In this document: in pieces, positions 7,294-15,700 of the stretch | Layout: each line of letters begins with the position of its first letter | Position numbering within the stretch: the stretch's first letter is position 1 | Assembly: GCA_036005605.1 (NCBI GenBank) | Contig: DASYQJ010000255.1 | Location: 1-17,350, forward strand | Source: JALZAA01 sp036005605 | GTDB lineage: Bacteria > Actinomycetota > Acidimicrobiia > IMCC26256 > JACDBD01 | Reading direction: 5' to 3' | Length of the DNA: 17,350 nucleotides | Position numbers and translations under genes: made by a program | The notes under the pieces: generated by a model | The model's database searches: none | Told to the model about the DNA's origin: nothing | What the model saw: the letters and a program-made list of their open reading frames with translations, nothing else

Positions 7294-8498
7294 CCGGCTG
7301 GTGTCGGAGCCGGACGGCGGAACGACACCCGTCCCTTGAGGGACAGAGCCGGCTTCTCGACGATGACGTAGCTCGCCGCCGCCACCAGCACCGTGGCGAC
7401 GACGACGACGCCGAGCATCCTGAGGAACGAAGTGTTGAACGGCGTGCTGTCGGTCCACTCGATGTACTTCTCGAGGATGGTCTCGTTCCAGAGGTACAGG
7501 CCGTAGGAGATCAGGCCGAGCAGCTGCACGACCCGGTTCTCGAGGACGTGCCGGATCAGGCCGGCGCGCTGGGGACCGAAGATCCCCGGGAGCAGGAAGA
7601 ACAGGCCGACGGCCAGATAGAAGTAGTGCACGCCCATGTCCTGGCCGAGCGTGTCGATGCGCCCCGGCCGCCCCATCAACAGCGAGATCGCGACGAACGC
7701 GGCGGCGGCGAGCGTCCACGAGACGGCAGGGAAGACCCGACGCCGGAACACGGTCGGCTCGCGGCGCCCCGAGAGCCACACGCTGACCACCGCGAGCACC
7801 ATGCCGACGGCGAAGACGTCGACCCAACCCGGAAGGATGTTCAACAACTGGAACGCGCGCTGGCCGTCGAACCGGCTCCGGATGACCCACCGGTACGCGA
7901 TCCCCGCCACGATCAGGCCACCCAGGACCACGAGGTCGATCTGCACCAGGCGCTTGGGCTCGCCGCGAGACCAACGGCTGATCGCGAGCGCGTAGAGAGG
8001 GAGGAACACGTAGAACGAGATCTCGGTGACGAGCGTGTACGACGAAAGGATCGGGCCGATCACGTTGCCGAGGCTGTACAGGTGGAAGAGGCCGTAGAAG
8101 AGGAAGAGGTCCCCGACCGACGGCAGTTCCTTGGGGACGTGCAGCACGAAGACGGTGATCGTCAGCGCGACCCAGTAGGCGGGGAGGATTCGCAGGCCGC
8201 GCCGCCAGAAGTAGGCGACGGCACGCGGGGTCGGAGAGTCCGCGAGCCGGGCCGCCACGAACGGCCTGTACAGGAGGAAGCCGGAGATCATGAAGAAGAT
8301 CGCGACCCCGACGTCCATCCGGGCCGTGAACGCGCCGAGGCGCGAGCGGCCGTTGAAGCCGCTGAGGAACGCCACGTGGGTGACGAGAACGACGAGCGCG
8401 GCCAGGGCGCGGAACCCGTCGAAGCAGGGGAACGTGATCCGCTCCGGACCTCGCGGCTCGGCTGCGCTCTCGAGGCCGCCGACGGCGGCGTCAGTCAT
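7290..8498 (-). CDS. Acyltransferase family 3 membrane protein (OafA/NodX-like, no SGNH domain)
   Basis: This 402-residue integral membrane protein has about ten helices. The family pattern is clear: FDGFRALAAL at 26-35, candidate catalytic His41 in VTHVAF, VGVAIFFMISGFLLY at 63-77, WRRGLRILPAYW at 98-109, TEISFYVFLP at 158-167, and SYGLYLW at 331-337 with VEKP near 380. Such proteins move acetyl or other acyl groups across the membrane onto sugars. It stops soon after the membrane domain, unlike its neighbour at 8510-10528. The ATG at 8498-8496 lies 11 bases after that neighbour's stop and has no obvious ribosome binding site. The stop overlaps the TTG of the next glycosyltransferase. The acyl group and acceptor are unknown. 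Confidence 0.9.
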   Translation of the reverse strand: MTDAAVGGLESAAEPRGPERITFPCFDGFRALAALVVLVTHVAFLSGFNGRSRLGAFTARMDVGVAIFFMISGFLLYRPFVAARLADSPTPRAVAYFWRRGLRILPAYWVALTITVFVLHVPKELPSVGDLFLFYGLFHLYSLGNVIGPILSSYTLVTEISFYVFLPLYALAISRWSRGEPKRLVQIDLVVLGGLIVAGIAYRWVIRSRFDGQRAFQLLNILPGWVDVFAVGMVLAVVSVWLSGRREPTVFRRRVFPAVSWTLAAAAFVAISLLMGRPGRIDTLGQDMGVHYFYLAVGLFFLLPGIFGPQRAGLIRHVLENRVVQLLGLISYGLYLWNETILEKYIEWTDSTPFNTSFLRMLGVVVVATVLVAAASYVIVEKPALSLKGRVSFRRPAPTPAG

Positions 8499-8509
8499 GG
8501 CGGGCGATG

Positions 8510-10528
8510 CTACTTGCGGGCGGCGTGGCTCCCCGTTCCGGTGACCTGCTGCGGCGGGCACAGCCAGCCGGCCGTCCCCGGCCGGCACGCGAGCACGGCA
8601 TCGAGGAGCCACTGCGCGGCCCAGCCCGCGGTCTCCGGGGTGAAGTGGAGACCGTCGAGCGGGCGGAGGTCGATCCCGTCGACCGTGCGCGGGCACGGCG
8701 GCCCGCCGGGGCACACCGCGCCCGCGAAGTCGACGACGGACACGGTCTCGGGATGGGCGCTCGCGTACTGCGTGTAGAGCTCGTTCAGTCGAACGAAACG
8801 GGATGCTTCGTCGGCGATGCCGGAGGGCGTCATGATCTCGTTGGGCGCGCGCGGCGCCATCGTCGTGATCACGAGATGCGCACCGCCGGCGGTCAAGCGG
8901 CGGGAGGCCTGGTCGATCTCGGCGAGCATCATGTCGTCCCAGGCGCGGCCGCCGAACCGGATGCGCTCGCCGCCGACGATGCGGTCGTAGGTCTCCCAGG
9001 TGCTCATCCAGACGACGAGGTCCGGGTGACTCCGGTCGAGCGTGGTCTGCTCGTACTCGTCGACGCGCTTCTCGCAGCCGGGCGCGTTGGGAGGAACGTC
9101 GCCGTCAGCGAACGCCGCGACGCCGCCGACGACTCCGCAGCCGGCGATGAGGGCGGTGTCGACGGACACCCCGTGCTCGGTCGCGGCAGGTTGCAGTCCG
9201 GGAAGCAGGGTGTAGGGAACCGAGTCGCCGACGACCAGGATGCGAGACGGCGCTCCGGTGGCGACGTTCCGTGCCGCCGCCGAGCCGGACTCGAGCGCCC
9301 GCGGGGTCGGCGTGCCCGTCAGCTTCTGGCCCGCCCGTACGTTTGCGAGGGGTGTCGCCGCCGTTGCGCCCACGGTTGCGACCATGACGACCGCCGCGAC
9401 GGTCGCGAATCCGGTCGGCACCGCGATCCGTCCTCGCCAGCCGCGCAGCACGCCCCGCCGGATGGGCTGCTCGACCAGGTAGTAGGACAGCGTCGCCGCT
9501 CCGACCGTGACCGCGAGCCGCAGCACCGTCAGCGATGCCCCCGACAAGCCGGTGCGCGTCTCGGTGAGGACGACCGTGGCGGGCCAATGCCAGAGGTACA
9601 GCCCGTAAGAGATGAGCCCGACCCAGCGGAGGACTCTGATCGAGAGCAGTGTGCGCAGCGGCGACCATACGGATCGCCGGGTGGGCTGCACTGCCGACGC
9701 GATGATGACGGCGACCGCGATCGCGAACACGAAGGAACCGCCGTGGTACAGCCCGGATCCTTGGTCGCTGGCGGTCACCCACGCCCAGGCGCACGCAGCG
9801 GCGGCGACGACCCCGGCCGTGTGCAACGCGATGACGCTGCCGCGACGCTCGGGTCGCCGCCTCGTGAGCACGAGCGCGAGCACGGCCCCGACGAGCAGGG
9901 TGTGCGCGCGGGCGTCGGTGCCGTAGTACGCCCGCGACGGATCGGCGGGCTCGTACAGCATCGCCATGATCGCCACCGACGCCGCGATGCCCGCCATGCA
10001 CACGCCGGCGAGCACCTTGCGCGATCCGCGACCGACACGCAGGCACACGAGCACGATGAGTGGCCACACCAGGTAGAACTGCTCCTCGATCGCCAGCGAC
10101 CAGAGATGTCGCATCGGCGACGGCAGAGAGAAGAGGTCGAAGTACGACTGGCCGCTGAGCACGAAGTGCCAGTTGGCGAAGTAGAAGAGGCTCGAGATCC
10201 CGTCGGAGCGGAGCGTCTCAAGTTGCGACGCGGGGGCGAGCACCGCGGCGTACAACGCGACGGCGCCCAGCACGACGAGCAGCGCCGGGAGGAGGCGGCG
10301 CGCCCTACGGGCCCAGAAGGCGGGGAGGCTGACATGGCCGCTCCGCCCCCACTCCGTCAGCAGCAAGGACGTGATGAGGTAGCCCGAAAGGACGAAGAAG
10401 GCGTCAACTCCGAGGAACCCGCCCGACGCCCATCCGGCGCCGAAGTGGTAGGCGATGACCGCCGCCACCGCGAACGCGCGCAGGCCGTCGAGCGCCGGCT
10501 GGTAGCGGATGCCGCCTTGCCCTTCCAC
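8510..10528 (-). CDS. Acyltransferase family 3 with C-terminal SGNH domain (OafA-type O-acyltransferase)
   Basis: This 672-residue protein has two parts. The membrane part starts with RYQPALDGLRAFAV (8-21), His28 in AYHF, GFLGVDAFFVLSGYLIT (37-53), and LWSLAIEEQFYLVWP (142-156), and includes SYGLYLWHWP near 307-316. After a helix at about 373-390, residues about 428-645 form an SGNH hydrolase-like domain with GDS (Ser436) and DGLH (Asp625, His628) as the likely triad. Six Cys in this domain and its tail (464, 485, 606, 612, 648, 657) fit an extracytoplasmic, disulfide-bonded location. The architecture matches OafA-type enzymes that O-acylate polysaccharides. The start is GTG at 10528-10526, with GGGGGA four bases upstream. 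A 98-base gap separates it from the preceding gene, so it may have its own promoter. Confidence 0.93.
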   Translation of the reverse strand: MEGQGGIRYQPALDGLRAFAVAAVIAYHFGAGWASGGFLGVDAFFVLSGYLITSLLLTEWGRSGHVSLPAFWARRARRLLPALLVVLGAVALYAAVLAPASQLETLRSDGISSLFYFANWHFVLSGQSYFDLFSLPSPMRHLWSLAIEEQFYLVWPLIVLVCLRVGRGSRKVLAGVCMAGIAASVAIMAMLYEPADPSRAYYGTDARAHTLLVGAVLALVLTRRRPERRGSVIALHTAGVVAAAACAWAWVTASDQGSGLYHGGSFVFAIAVAVIIASAVQPTRRSVWSPLRTLLSIRVLRWVGLISYGLYLWHWPATVVLTETRTGLSGASLTVLRLAVTVGAATLSYYLVEQPIRRGVLRGWRGRIAVPTGFATVAAVVMVATVGATAATPLANVRAGQKLTGTPTPRALESGSAAARNVATGAPSRILVVGDSVPYTLLPGLQPAATEHGVSVDTALIAGCGVVGGVAAFADGDVPPNAPGCEKRVDEYEQTTLDRSHPDLVVWMSTWETYDRIVGGERIRFGGRAWDDMMLAEIDQASRRLTAGGAHLVITTMAPRAPNEIMTPSGIADEASRFVRLNELYTQYASAHPETVSVVDFAGAVCPGGPPCPRTVDGIDLRPLDGLHFTPETAGWAAQWLLDAVLACRPGTAGWLCPPQQVTGTGSHAARK

Positions 10529-10545
10529 GGTTTCCCCCGGAGCCC

Positions 10546-10597
10546 GTGACCTGACGGACTACACAGTCTAGGGCAAACCCGCCTGAAAGTGACCTGA
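10546..10597. repeat. direct repeat GTGACCTGA, two copies
   Basis: GTGACCTGA occurs at 10546-10554 and again at 10589-10597, 43 bases apart (about four helical turns), within the only sizeable gap in the seven-gene minus-strand run. One base differs from the arm GTGACCCGA of the palindrome at 1537-1570. The copies may be binding sites for a regulator of the acyltransferase gene; this is tentative. Confidence 0.3.
10565..10570 (-). promoter_or_regulatory. possible -10 box (TAGACT) for the SGNH acyltransferase gene
   Basis: On the minus strand this reads TAGACT, fitting TANNNT, and it lies between the two GTGACCTGA copies. A transcript starting after it would have a leader of about 30 bases that includes the GGGGGA ribosome binding site. 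No recognisable -35 box is present. Confidence 0.22.
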
Positions 10598-10607
10598 ACC
10601 CCCGGAA

Positions 10608-10621
10608 GCCCGAAACCGGGC
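10608..10621 (-). terminator. short hairpin after the 10627-11424 methyltransferase gene
   Basis: GCCCG (10608-10612) and CGGGC (10617-10621) pair around a 4-base loop, starting six bases after the methyltransferase stop. There is no T-run after it, so at best it is a weak terminator or pause site that could separate this gene from the following acyltransferase gene. Confidence 0.2.
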
Positions 10622-10626
10622 GGAAA

Positions 10627-11424
10627 TCACCGCCGGGGATTGCGTGCGACGGCGAAGAGCCCGGGCGTCGTGTCGACGATCTCCCGGGTCATGAAGAAAT
10701 GCGTCTGGTCGAGCCCGGAGCCGATCCCCGAGCCGCTGCTCCCGAGCGCGCGGTACACGAGCGGCAGCGCGCGCTCGTACGACCAGACGTACCAGCGACG
10801 CGGCATGCGGTGCCGCAGTCGCAGGACGTCAAGCTTGAGGATCTTCTCGCCGCGCGTGCGGCGCTCCGCGAAGTCGGCCTTGAGCTCGTCGGACCCCTCG
10901 AGGCCCCAGACCTCGACGTCCTGGAAGAACAACCGGAGCAGGCTCGCGAGCTCACGCTCCTCGAAGAGGTAGACGTGGAAGGGATTCTCGAAGTCCGCCG
11001 GGCGGTTGGGCGTGATCACGAACGCGGTTCCCGAGTCGTCGAGCACGCGGGCGAGCTCGGCGACGTGCAACTCGGGCGCGGTGAAGTGCTCGATGATGTG
11101 CGACGAGCACGCCCAGTCCACCGAGCGGTCGCGTAGCCCGAGCCGGGCGCCGTCCATGCCCGCGAAACGGACGTCGAGGCCGTGCCCGCTTCCCGGGCCC
11201 CAGTCAGCGGACGCAGCCACCGCGGTGTCGGCGTCGTAGTCGACGCCGAGCACGGTGCGATCACTTCCGGCGAGACGGGAGGTCTCGTCGCCGACGCCGC
11301 AACCGATGTCGAGCACGGTGCCGGGCCCGAGCCGCGCCGCCATCTCCCGGTATCCCGCGTCGTGGAAGGCAAGGAGCGAGTCGGGCGTCGCCCCGGCCAT
11401 GGGCCGCTCGCCCGTGAGCCTCAT
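10627..11424 (-). CDS. Class I SAM-dependent methyltransferase
   Basis: This 265-residue protein has the SAM loop VLDIGCGVGDE at 37-47, acidic Asp62 in VLGVDYD, and CSSHIIEHF at about 106-114, followed by VITPNRPADFENPFHVY at 136-152. The TPNR...NPFH...Y sequence is common in methyltransferases found in surface-sugar clusters. The C-terminal 100 residues are rich in Arg and aromatic residues and probably bind the acceptor. It shares only the general fold with the methyltransferase at 5246-5968. The ATG at 11424-11422 is chosen because TAGGCT lies exactly six bases upstream, the geometry of a leaderless start. It is the first gene of the leftward run and is divergent from the GT4 gene. It probably methylates an envelope glycan or lipid-linked sugar; the substrate is unknown. 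Confidence 0.87.
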   Translation of the reverse strand: MRLTGERPMAGATPDSLLAFHDAGYREMAARLGPGTVLDIGCGVGDETSRLAGSDRTVLGVDYDADTAVAASADWGPGSGHGLDVRFAGMDGARLGLRDRSVDWACSSHIIEHFTAPELHVAELARVLDDSGTAFVITPNRPADFENPFHVYLFEERELASLLRLFFQDVEVWGLEGSDELKADFAERRTRGEKILKLDVLRLRHRMPRRWYVWSYERALPLVYRALGSSGSGIGSGLDQTHFFMTREIVDTTPGLFAVARNPRR

Positions 11425-11430
11425 AGGTGG

Positions 11431-11436
11431 AGCCTA
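11431..11436 (-). promoter_or_regulatory. putative leaderless -10 box (TAGGCT)
   Basis: On the minus strand TAGGCT is followed by six bases and then the ATG at 11424. The distance would place transcription start at or next to the ATG. No Shine-Dalgarno sequence precedes the ATG, which fits. No -35 consensus is visible. Confidence 0.4.
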
Positions 11437-11484
11437 CGAGCCTCGGAAACGGAGCCCCGAACAGCCTCCGGCGGCGTGCTCACC

Positions 11485-11490
11485 TACCAT
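11485..11490 (+). promoter_or_regulatory. putative -10 box (TACCAT) for the GT4-AftD operon
   Basis: TACCAT matches TANNNT and ends 13 bases before the ATG at 11504. The intervening bases are pyrimidine-rich with no ribosome binding site, so a very short leader is likely. It is one of two outward-facing candidates in the 79-base gap between the divergent operons. Confidence 0.3.
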
Positions 11491-11503
11491 TTCCCCCCGA
11501 CTC

Positions 11504-12709
11504 ATGGACCCAACCGCGTCGACGCCGTCCTGGCGCGTCCCCGACCCGGCCGAGGAGATCGCCAAGATCGGCGACCTCGCGGCCGAATCCGGGATCCGTC
11601 GCGTCTGCATGCTCGCCTGGCGAGACCTCGACGATCCCGAGGCGGGGGGATCGGAGGTGCACGCGTCCACGGTGGCGGCGCTCTGGGGTCAGGCCGGCAT
11701 CGAAGTCACGATGCGGACGTCGTACGCGGCCGGTCACCCGCAGATCAGCTGGCGCGACGGGTACCGCGTGATCCGCAAAGCGGGGCGCTACATGGTGTTC
11801 CCGCGCGCCGCGTTCAGCGAGATGATGGGCTGGCACGGCTCGCGCGACGGCCTCGTCGAGATCTGGAACGGCATGCCGTTCTTCTCGCCGGTGTGGGGGA
11901 AGGGGCCGCGCATCGTGTGGCTCCACCACGTGCACGCAGAGATGTGGCAGATGACGCTGCCGCCGCGACTTGCCGCGATGGGAAGCACCGTCGAGTCGCG
12001 GATCGCGCCGCGCTTCTACCGGCGGACACCCATCGTCACGCTGTCCGAGTCGTCCAAGCGCGAGCTCGTCGACGAGCTCGGGTTCAAACCGCAGCGTGTC
12101 ACAGTCGTGCCCCCAGGCGTGGACGCCCGGTTCGCTCCCGGCGACGCGAAGTCCGCGACCCCGCTCGTCGTGGCGGCGGGACGGCTCGTCCCGGTCAAGC
12201 GGTTCGAGGAGCTGATCGAAGTCCTCATCCGAGTGAAGGCACAGCATCCTCGCCTCGAGGCCGTGATCGTCGGCGAGGGGTACCGCCGCGACGATCTCGA
12301 GGCGCAGCTGCGTGAGAGCGGCGCCGACCGCTGGATCCGGCTCGCCGGTCACGTGAGCGACGAGGAGCTCCTGGGTCTGTACCGCAGCGCGTGGGTCGTC
12401 GCGAGCGCAGCCGCGCGCGAGGGCTGGGGGATGACGATCACGGAGGCCGGCGCCAGCGGAACGCCCGCGGTCGCGACGCGCATCGCCGGCCACACCGATG
12501 CGATCGTGCATGAACACAGCGGCCTGCTGGTCGACGGACGCGACGACTTCGTCCTCGCGCTCGACCGCGTGCTGCGCGACACGGAGCTCCGTGCACGACT
12601 GAGCCGCGGCGCGATCGAGCACGCGTCGCGGTTCACCTGGGCGGCGACGGCTCGCGGGACGCTCGAGGTCCTCGCGGCCGACGCGGTCCGGCGCCGAGGA
12701 AGGCCGTGA
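11504..12709 (+). CDS. GT4 family glycosyltransferase
   Basis: This 401-residue protein has the GT-B fold pattern of family 4. The N-terminal half contains AGGSEVHAS at 47-55 (the donor/acceptor loop) and WLHHVHAEMW at 139-148. The C-terminal half contains VVPPGVD at 201-207, AAGRLVPVKRFE at 224-235, VGEGY at 256-260, and the retaining-enzyme EX7E motif in EGWGMTITEA (Glu306 and Glu314). No membrane helix is seen, so it is cytoplasmic and uses a nucleotide-sugar donor, with net retention expected from the family. The ATG at 11504 gives a normal family length. The reading frame stays open further upstream, but that would run through the divergent promoter region into the opposite gene. It is coupled by a GTGA overlap to the arabinofuranosyltransferase gene, which suggests an early step on the same polymer. 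Sugar and acceptor are not deducible. Confidence 0.9.
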   Translation: MDPTASTPSWRVPDPAEEIAKIGDLAAESGIRRVCMLAWRDLDDPEAGGSEVHASTVAALWGQAGIEVTMRTSYAAGHPQISWRDGYRVIRKAGRYMVFPRAAFSEMMGWHGSRDGLVEIWNGMPFFSPVWGKGPRIVWLHHVHAEMWQMTLPPRLAAMGSTVESRIAPRFYRRTPIVTLSESSKRELVDELGFKPQRVTVVPPGVDARFAPGDAKSATPLVVAAGRLVPVKRFEELIEVLIRVKAQHPRLEAVIVGEGYRRDDLEAQLRESGADRWIRLAGHVSDEELLGLYRSAWVVASAAAREGWGMTITEAGASGTPAVATRIAGHTDAIVHEHSGLLVDGRDDFVLALDRVLRDTELRARLSRGAIEHASRFTWAATARGTLEVLAADAVRRRGRP

Positions 12710-15700
12710 CGACGGTCGCCCGGAGGCCGGCGCCCGTCACCGCTGAGGCGCCGGCGGCACCGCCGGCTTCCGCGCGCCGGCGACGCGTCCTCGGGTACTC
12801 GCTCCTCGCTGCGCTGGCGTACATCCCGCCGCTGCTCACGGCGACGGGCAAGGTCGCCGCCGACACCAAGCAGTACCTGTACCTGGACCCCACGCGTCTC
12901 CTCGAACGGGCGCCGTCGATGTGGGACCCGAACATCGGCCTCGGCACGGTCACGCACCAGAACATCGGCTACGTGTTCCCGATGGGCCCGTACTACTGGG
13001 TCATGGAGAACGTGGGCTTCCCGAGCTGGATCGCGCAACGCATCTGGCTGGGAAGCCTCGTGTTCTTCGCGGGCCTCGGCGTCCTGTACCTGTTGCGCAC
13101 GATCGACATGCGCGGCCCCGGCGCGGTCGTCGCCGCGCTCGCGTACATGCTGAGCCCGTACTCCCTGCACTACGCCGCCCGCATCTCGGTGATCCTGCTC
13201 CCGTGGGCCGGTCTGGGATGGCTGATCGCGCTCATGGTGCGCGCGCTGCGCAAGGGCGGATGGCGATATCCCGCCGCGTTCGCCATCGTCGTGCAGATCG
13301 TCGGCAGCGTGAACGCGACCGCGCTGGTGTTCGCTCTCCTCGCTCCGCTGCTGTGGGTCCCGTACGCGGTGTGGATCACACGCGAGATCGACTGGCGACG
13401 AGCCGCACTCACGCTGGCACGCATCGGCGTGCTCACGCTGGGCGCGTCGCTGTGGTGGATCTCGGGTCTGTGGGCCCAGGGCGCCTACGGCATCGACATC
13501 CTCAAATACACCGAGACGGTGAAGACCGTCGCCACCGCCGGCGTGGCACCCGAGGTGCTGCGCGGCCTCGGCTACTGGTTCTTCTACGGCGGCGACAAGC
13601 TGGGCAACTGGATCGAAGCCAGCGTCCACTACACGCAGAGCCGTCCGCTCATCGTCGCCAGCTACGTCGTCCCGACGCTGGCCCTGCTCGCGGCGGCGTT
13701 CATCCGCTGGCGCCACCGCTTCTACTTCGCCGTCCTCATGCTCATCGGCGTCGCCATCGCCGTCGGCGCGCATCCCTTCGACGACCCGTCGCCGTTCGGG
13801 GCGCTGCTGAAGGCGTTCGCCGACAGCTCGAACGCGGGATTGGCGCTGCGCAGCGTCGGGCGCGCGGTGCCGCTCGTCGCGTTGGGCGCGGCCGTGCTCC
13901 TGGGAGCGGGCGTGACCGCGTTCGTGCGGTGGCTCGATCGGCGCGACCTACACCGGTATGGGCTCGTCACCATCGGGCTCGTGGGCGCGATCGTGATCGC
14001 GGCGCTCCCGGCGTTGTGGAACGGCGACTACTACGGCAAGAACCTGCAGCGACCCGAGGATGTCCCGAGCTACTGGACCCGGGCGATCGCCGCCGTCGAC
14101 GCCCGCCCGCACGACACGCGCGTGCTCGAGATGCCGGGCTCCGACTTCGCGTCGTACCGGTGGGGGAACACGGTCGACCCGATCACACCCGGGTTGATGG
14201 ACCGGCCGTACGTCGCCCGCGAGCTGATCCCGTACGGCACCCCGGAGACGAACGATCTCCTGAACGCGCTCGACGGGCGGATCCAGGAGGGCCTCATCGA
14301 CCCCGCCGCCATCGCGCCGATCGCCCGGCTGATGAGCGCGGGCGACATCCTCGTGCGCTCCGACCTCCAGGTCGACCGCTACAACCTCGTCCGCCCGAAG
14401 CAGATGGAGCTGCTCCTCAACCCGTCGCCGCCGGGGATCGGCGCGCCGACGAGCTACGGCACCAGCCTCGGGCCGCCCCTCGACTTCCCACTGCTCGACG
14501 AGAAGACGCTGGCCCTGCCAGCAGGCACGCGGGACCCCGCACCGGTCGAGGTGTTCCCGGTCGAGGGCGCGCCGGCGATCGTCCGGGCCCAGCCGGCGGC
14601 CGACCCGTTGGTCGTCGCCGGCGGCGGTGACGGCCTGGTCGACATCGCCGGCCTCGGCATGCTCGACGGCAACAGCCTCGTGCAGTACTCGGGGTCGTAC
14701 GCCGGCCACCCGGCCGAGCTCCGCAAGCAGGCCCGCACCGACGGCGCCGTCCTCGTCGTGACCGACTCGAACCGGCGCCGTGCCCGCCGGTGGAGCACCG
14801 TTCGGGAGAACGTGGGGTACACGGAGCGACCGGGCGAGAAGCCGTTGGTGCACGACCCGTCGGACGCCCGACTCGACGTCTTTCCCGGCGCGGGCGACGA
14901 CTCCTACACCGTGACCGAGCAACGAGGCGCCACGGTGCAGGCCTCCGCCTACGGCAACAACATCTCGTACACGCCCGAGGACCGCCCGGCGCGCGCGATG
15001 GACGGCGATCTCCGCACGGCGTGGAAGGCGGGCGACTTCGACGCCGTCGACGGCGAGCACATCCGCGTCACACTCGACCATCCCGTCACGACGGATCACA
15101 TCAATCTCGTGCAGCCGCTGTACGGCGACCGCAACCGCTGGATCACCAAGGCGACTCTGCGCCTCGACGACGGTCACGAGGTCACGACGAACCTGGGCGA
15201 CGCATCACGTACGGACGCCGGTCAGACCGTCACGTTCCCCCGCCGCACCGTGAAGTCGTTCGACATCGCCGTCGACGCGACGAACATCGGGAAGCGGCCG
15301 AGCTACAGCGGCGTGAGCGGCGTCGGGTTCGCCGAGATCCGCATTCGCGACGACGCCCCCGACGCGCAGGACGTGCACGTCGAAGAGGTCACGCGCATGC
15401 CGGTCGACCTCACGAGTGACGTCGGCGCCGACTCGCTCGCGCATCGGCTCGTCTTCTCGATGAGCCGCTCGCGCACGATCCTCGTACCGCCCCGCTACTC
15501 AGAGGACGAGCGGAGCCTCACGCGGGCCTTCGACGTGCCTGCCGGGCGCGAGTTCGGCCTCGGCGGAACGGCTCGGATCTCGACCGCCGCGCCCGACGAG
15601 CTCGTCGACCAGCTCGTCGGCATCCCCGGCGCCGACGCCGGCGGGATCACGGCCCGCTCGTCCGCCCGCCTCCCGGGCGATCTCCAGGCGCGGGCGTCGT

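Noticed and set aside
6903..8777. Plus-strand open frame of 624 codons opposite the glycosyltransferase and acyltransferase genes
   Set aside because: Its product is Arg/Asp/Glu/His-rich without domains or membrane segments, it runs across two well-supported minus-strand genes, and long antisense frames are common in DNA this GC-rich.
8507..10549. Plus-strand open frame of 680 codons opposite the SGNH acyltransferase gene
   Set aside because: Low-complexity Arg/Asp/His-rich translation with no motif; the opposite strand encodes a complete, motif-rich acyltransferase over the same span.
12349..13773. Minus-strand open frame of 474 codons opposite the GT4 and arabinofuranosyltransferase genes
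   Set aside because: Highly charged, featureless translation that crosses the junction of two real plus-strand genes.
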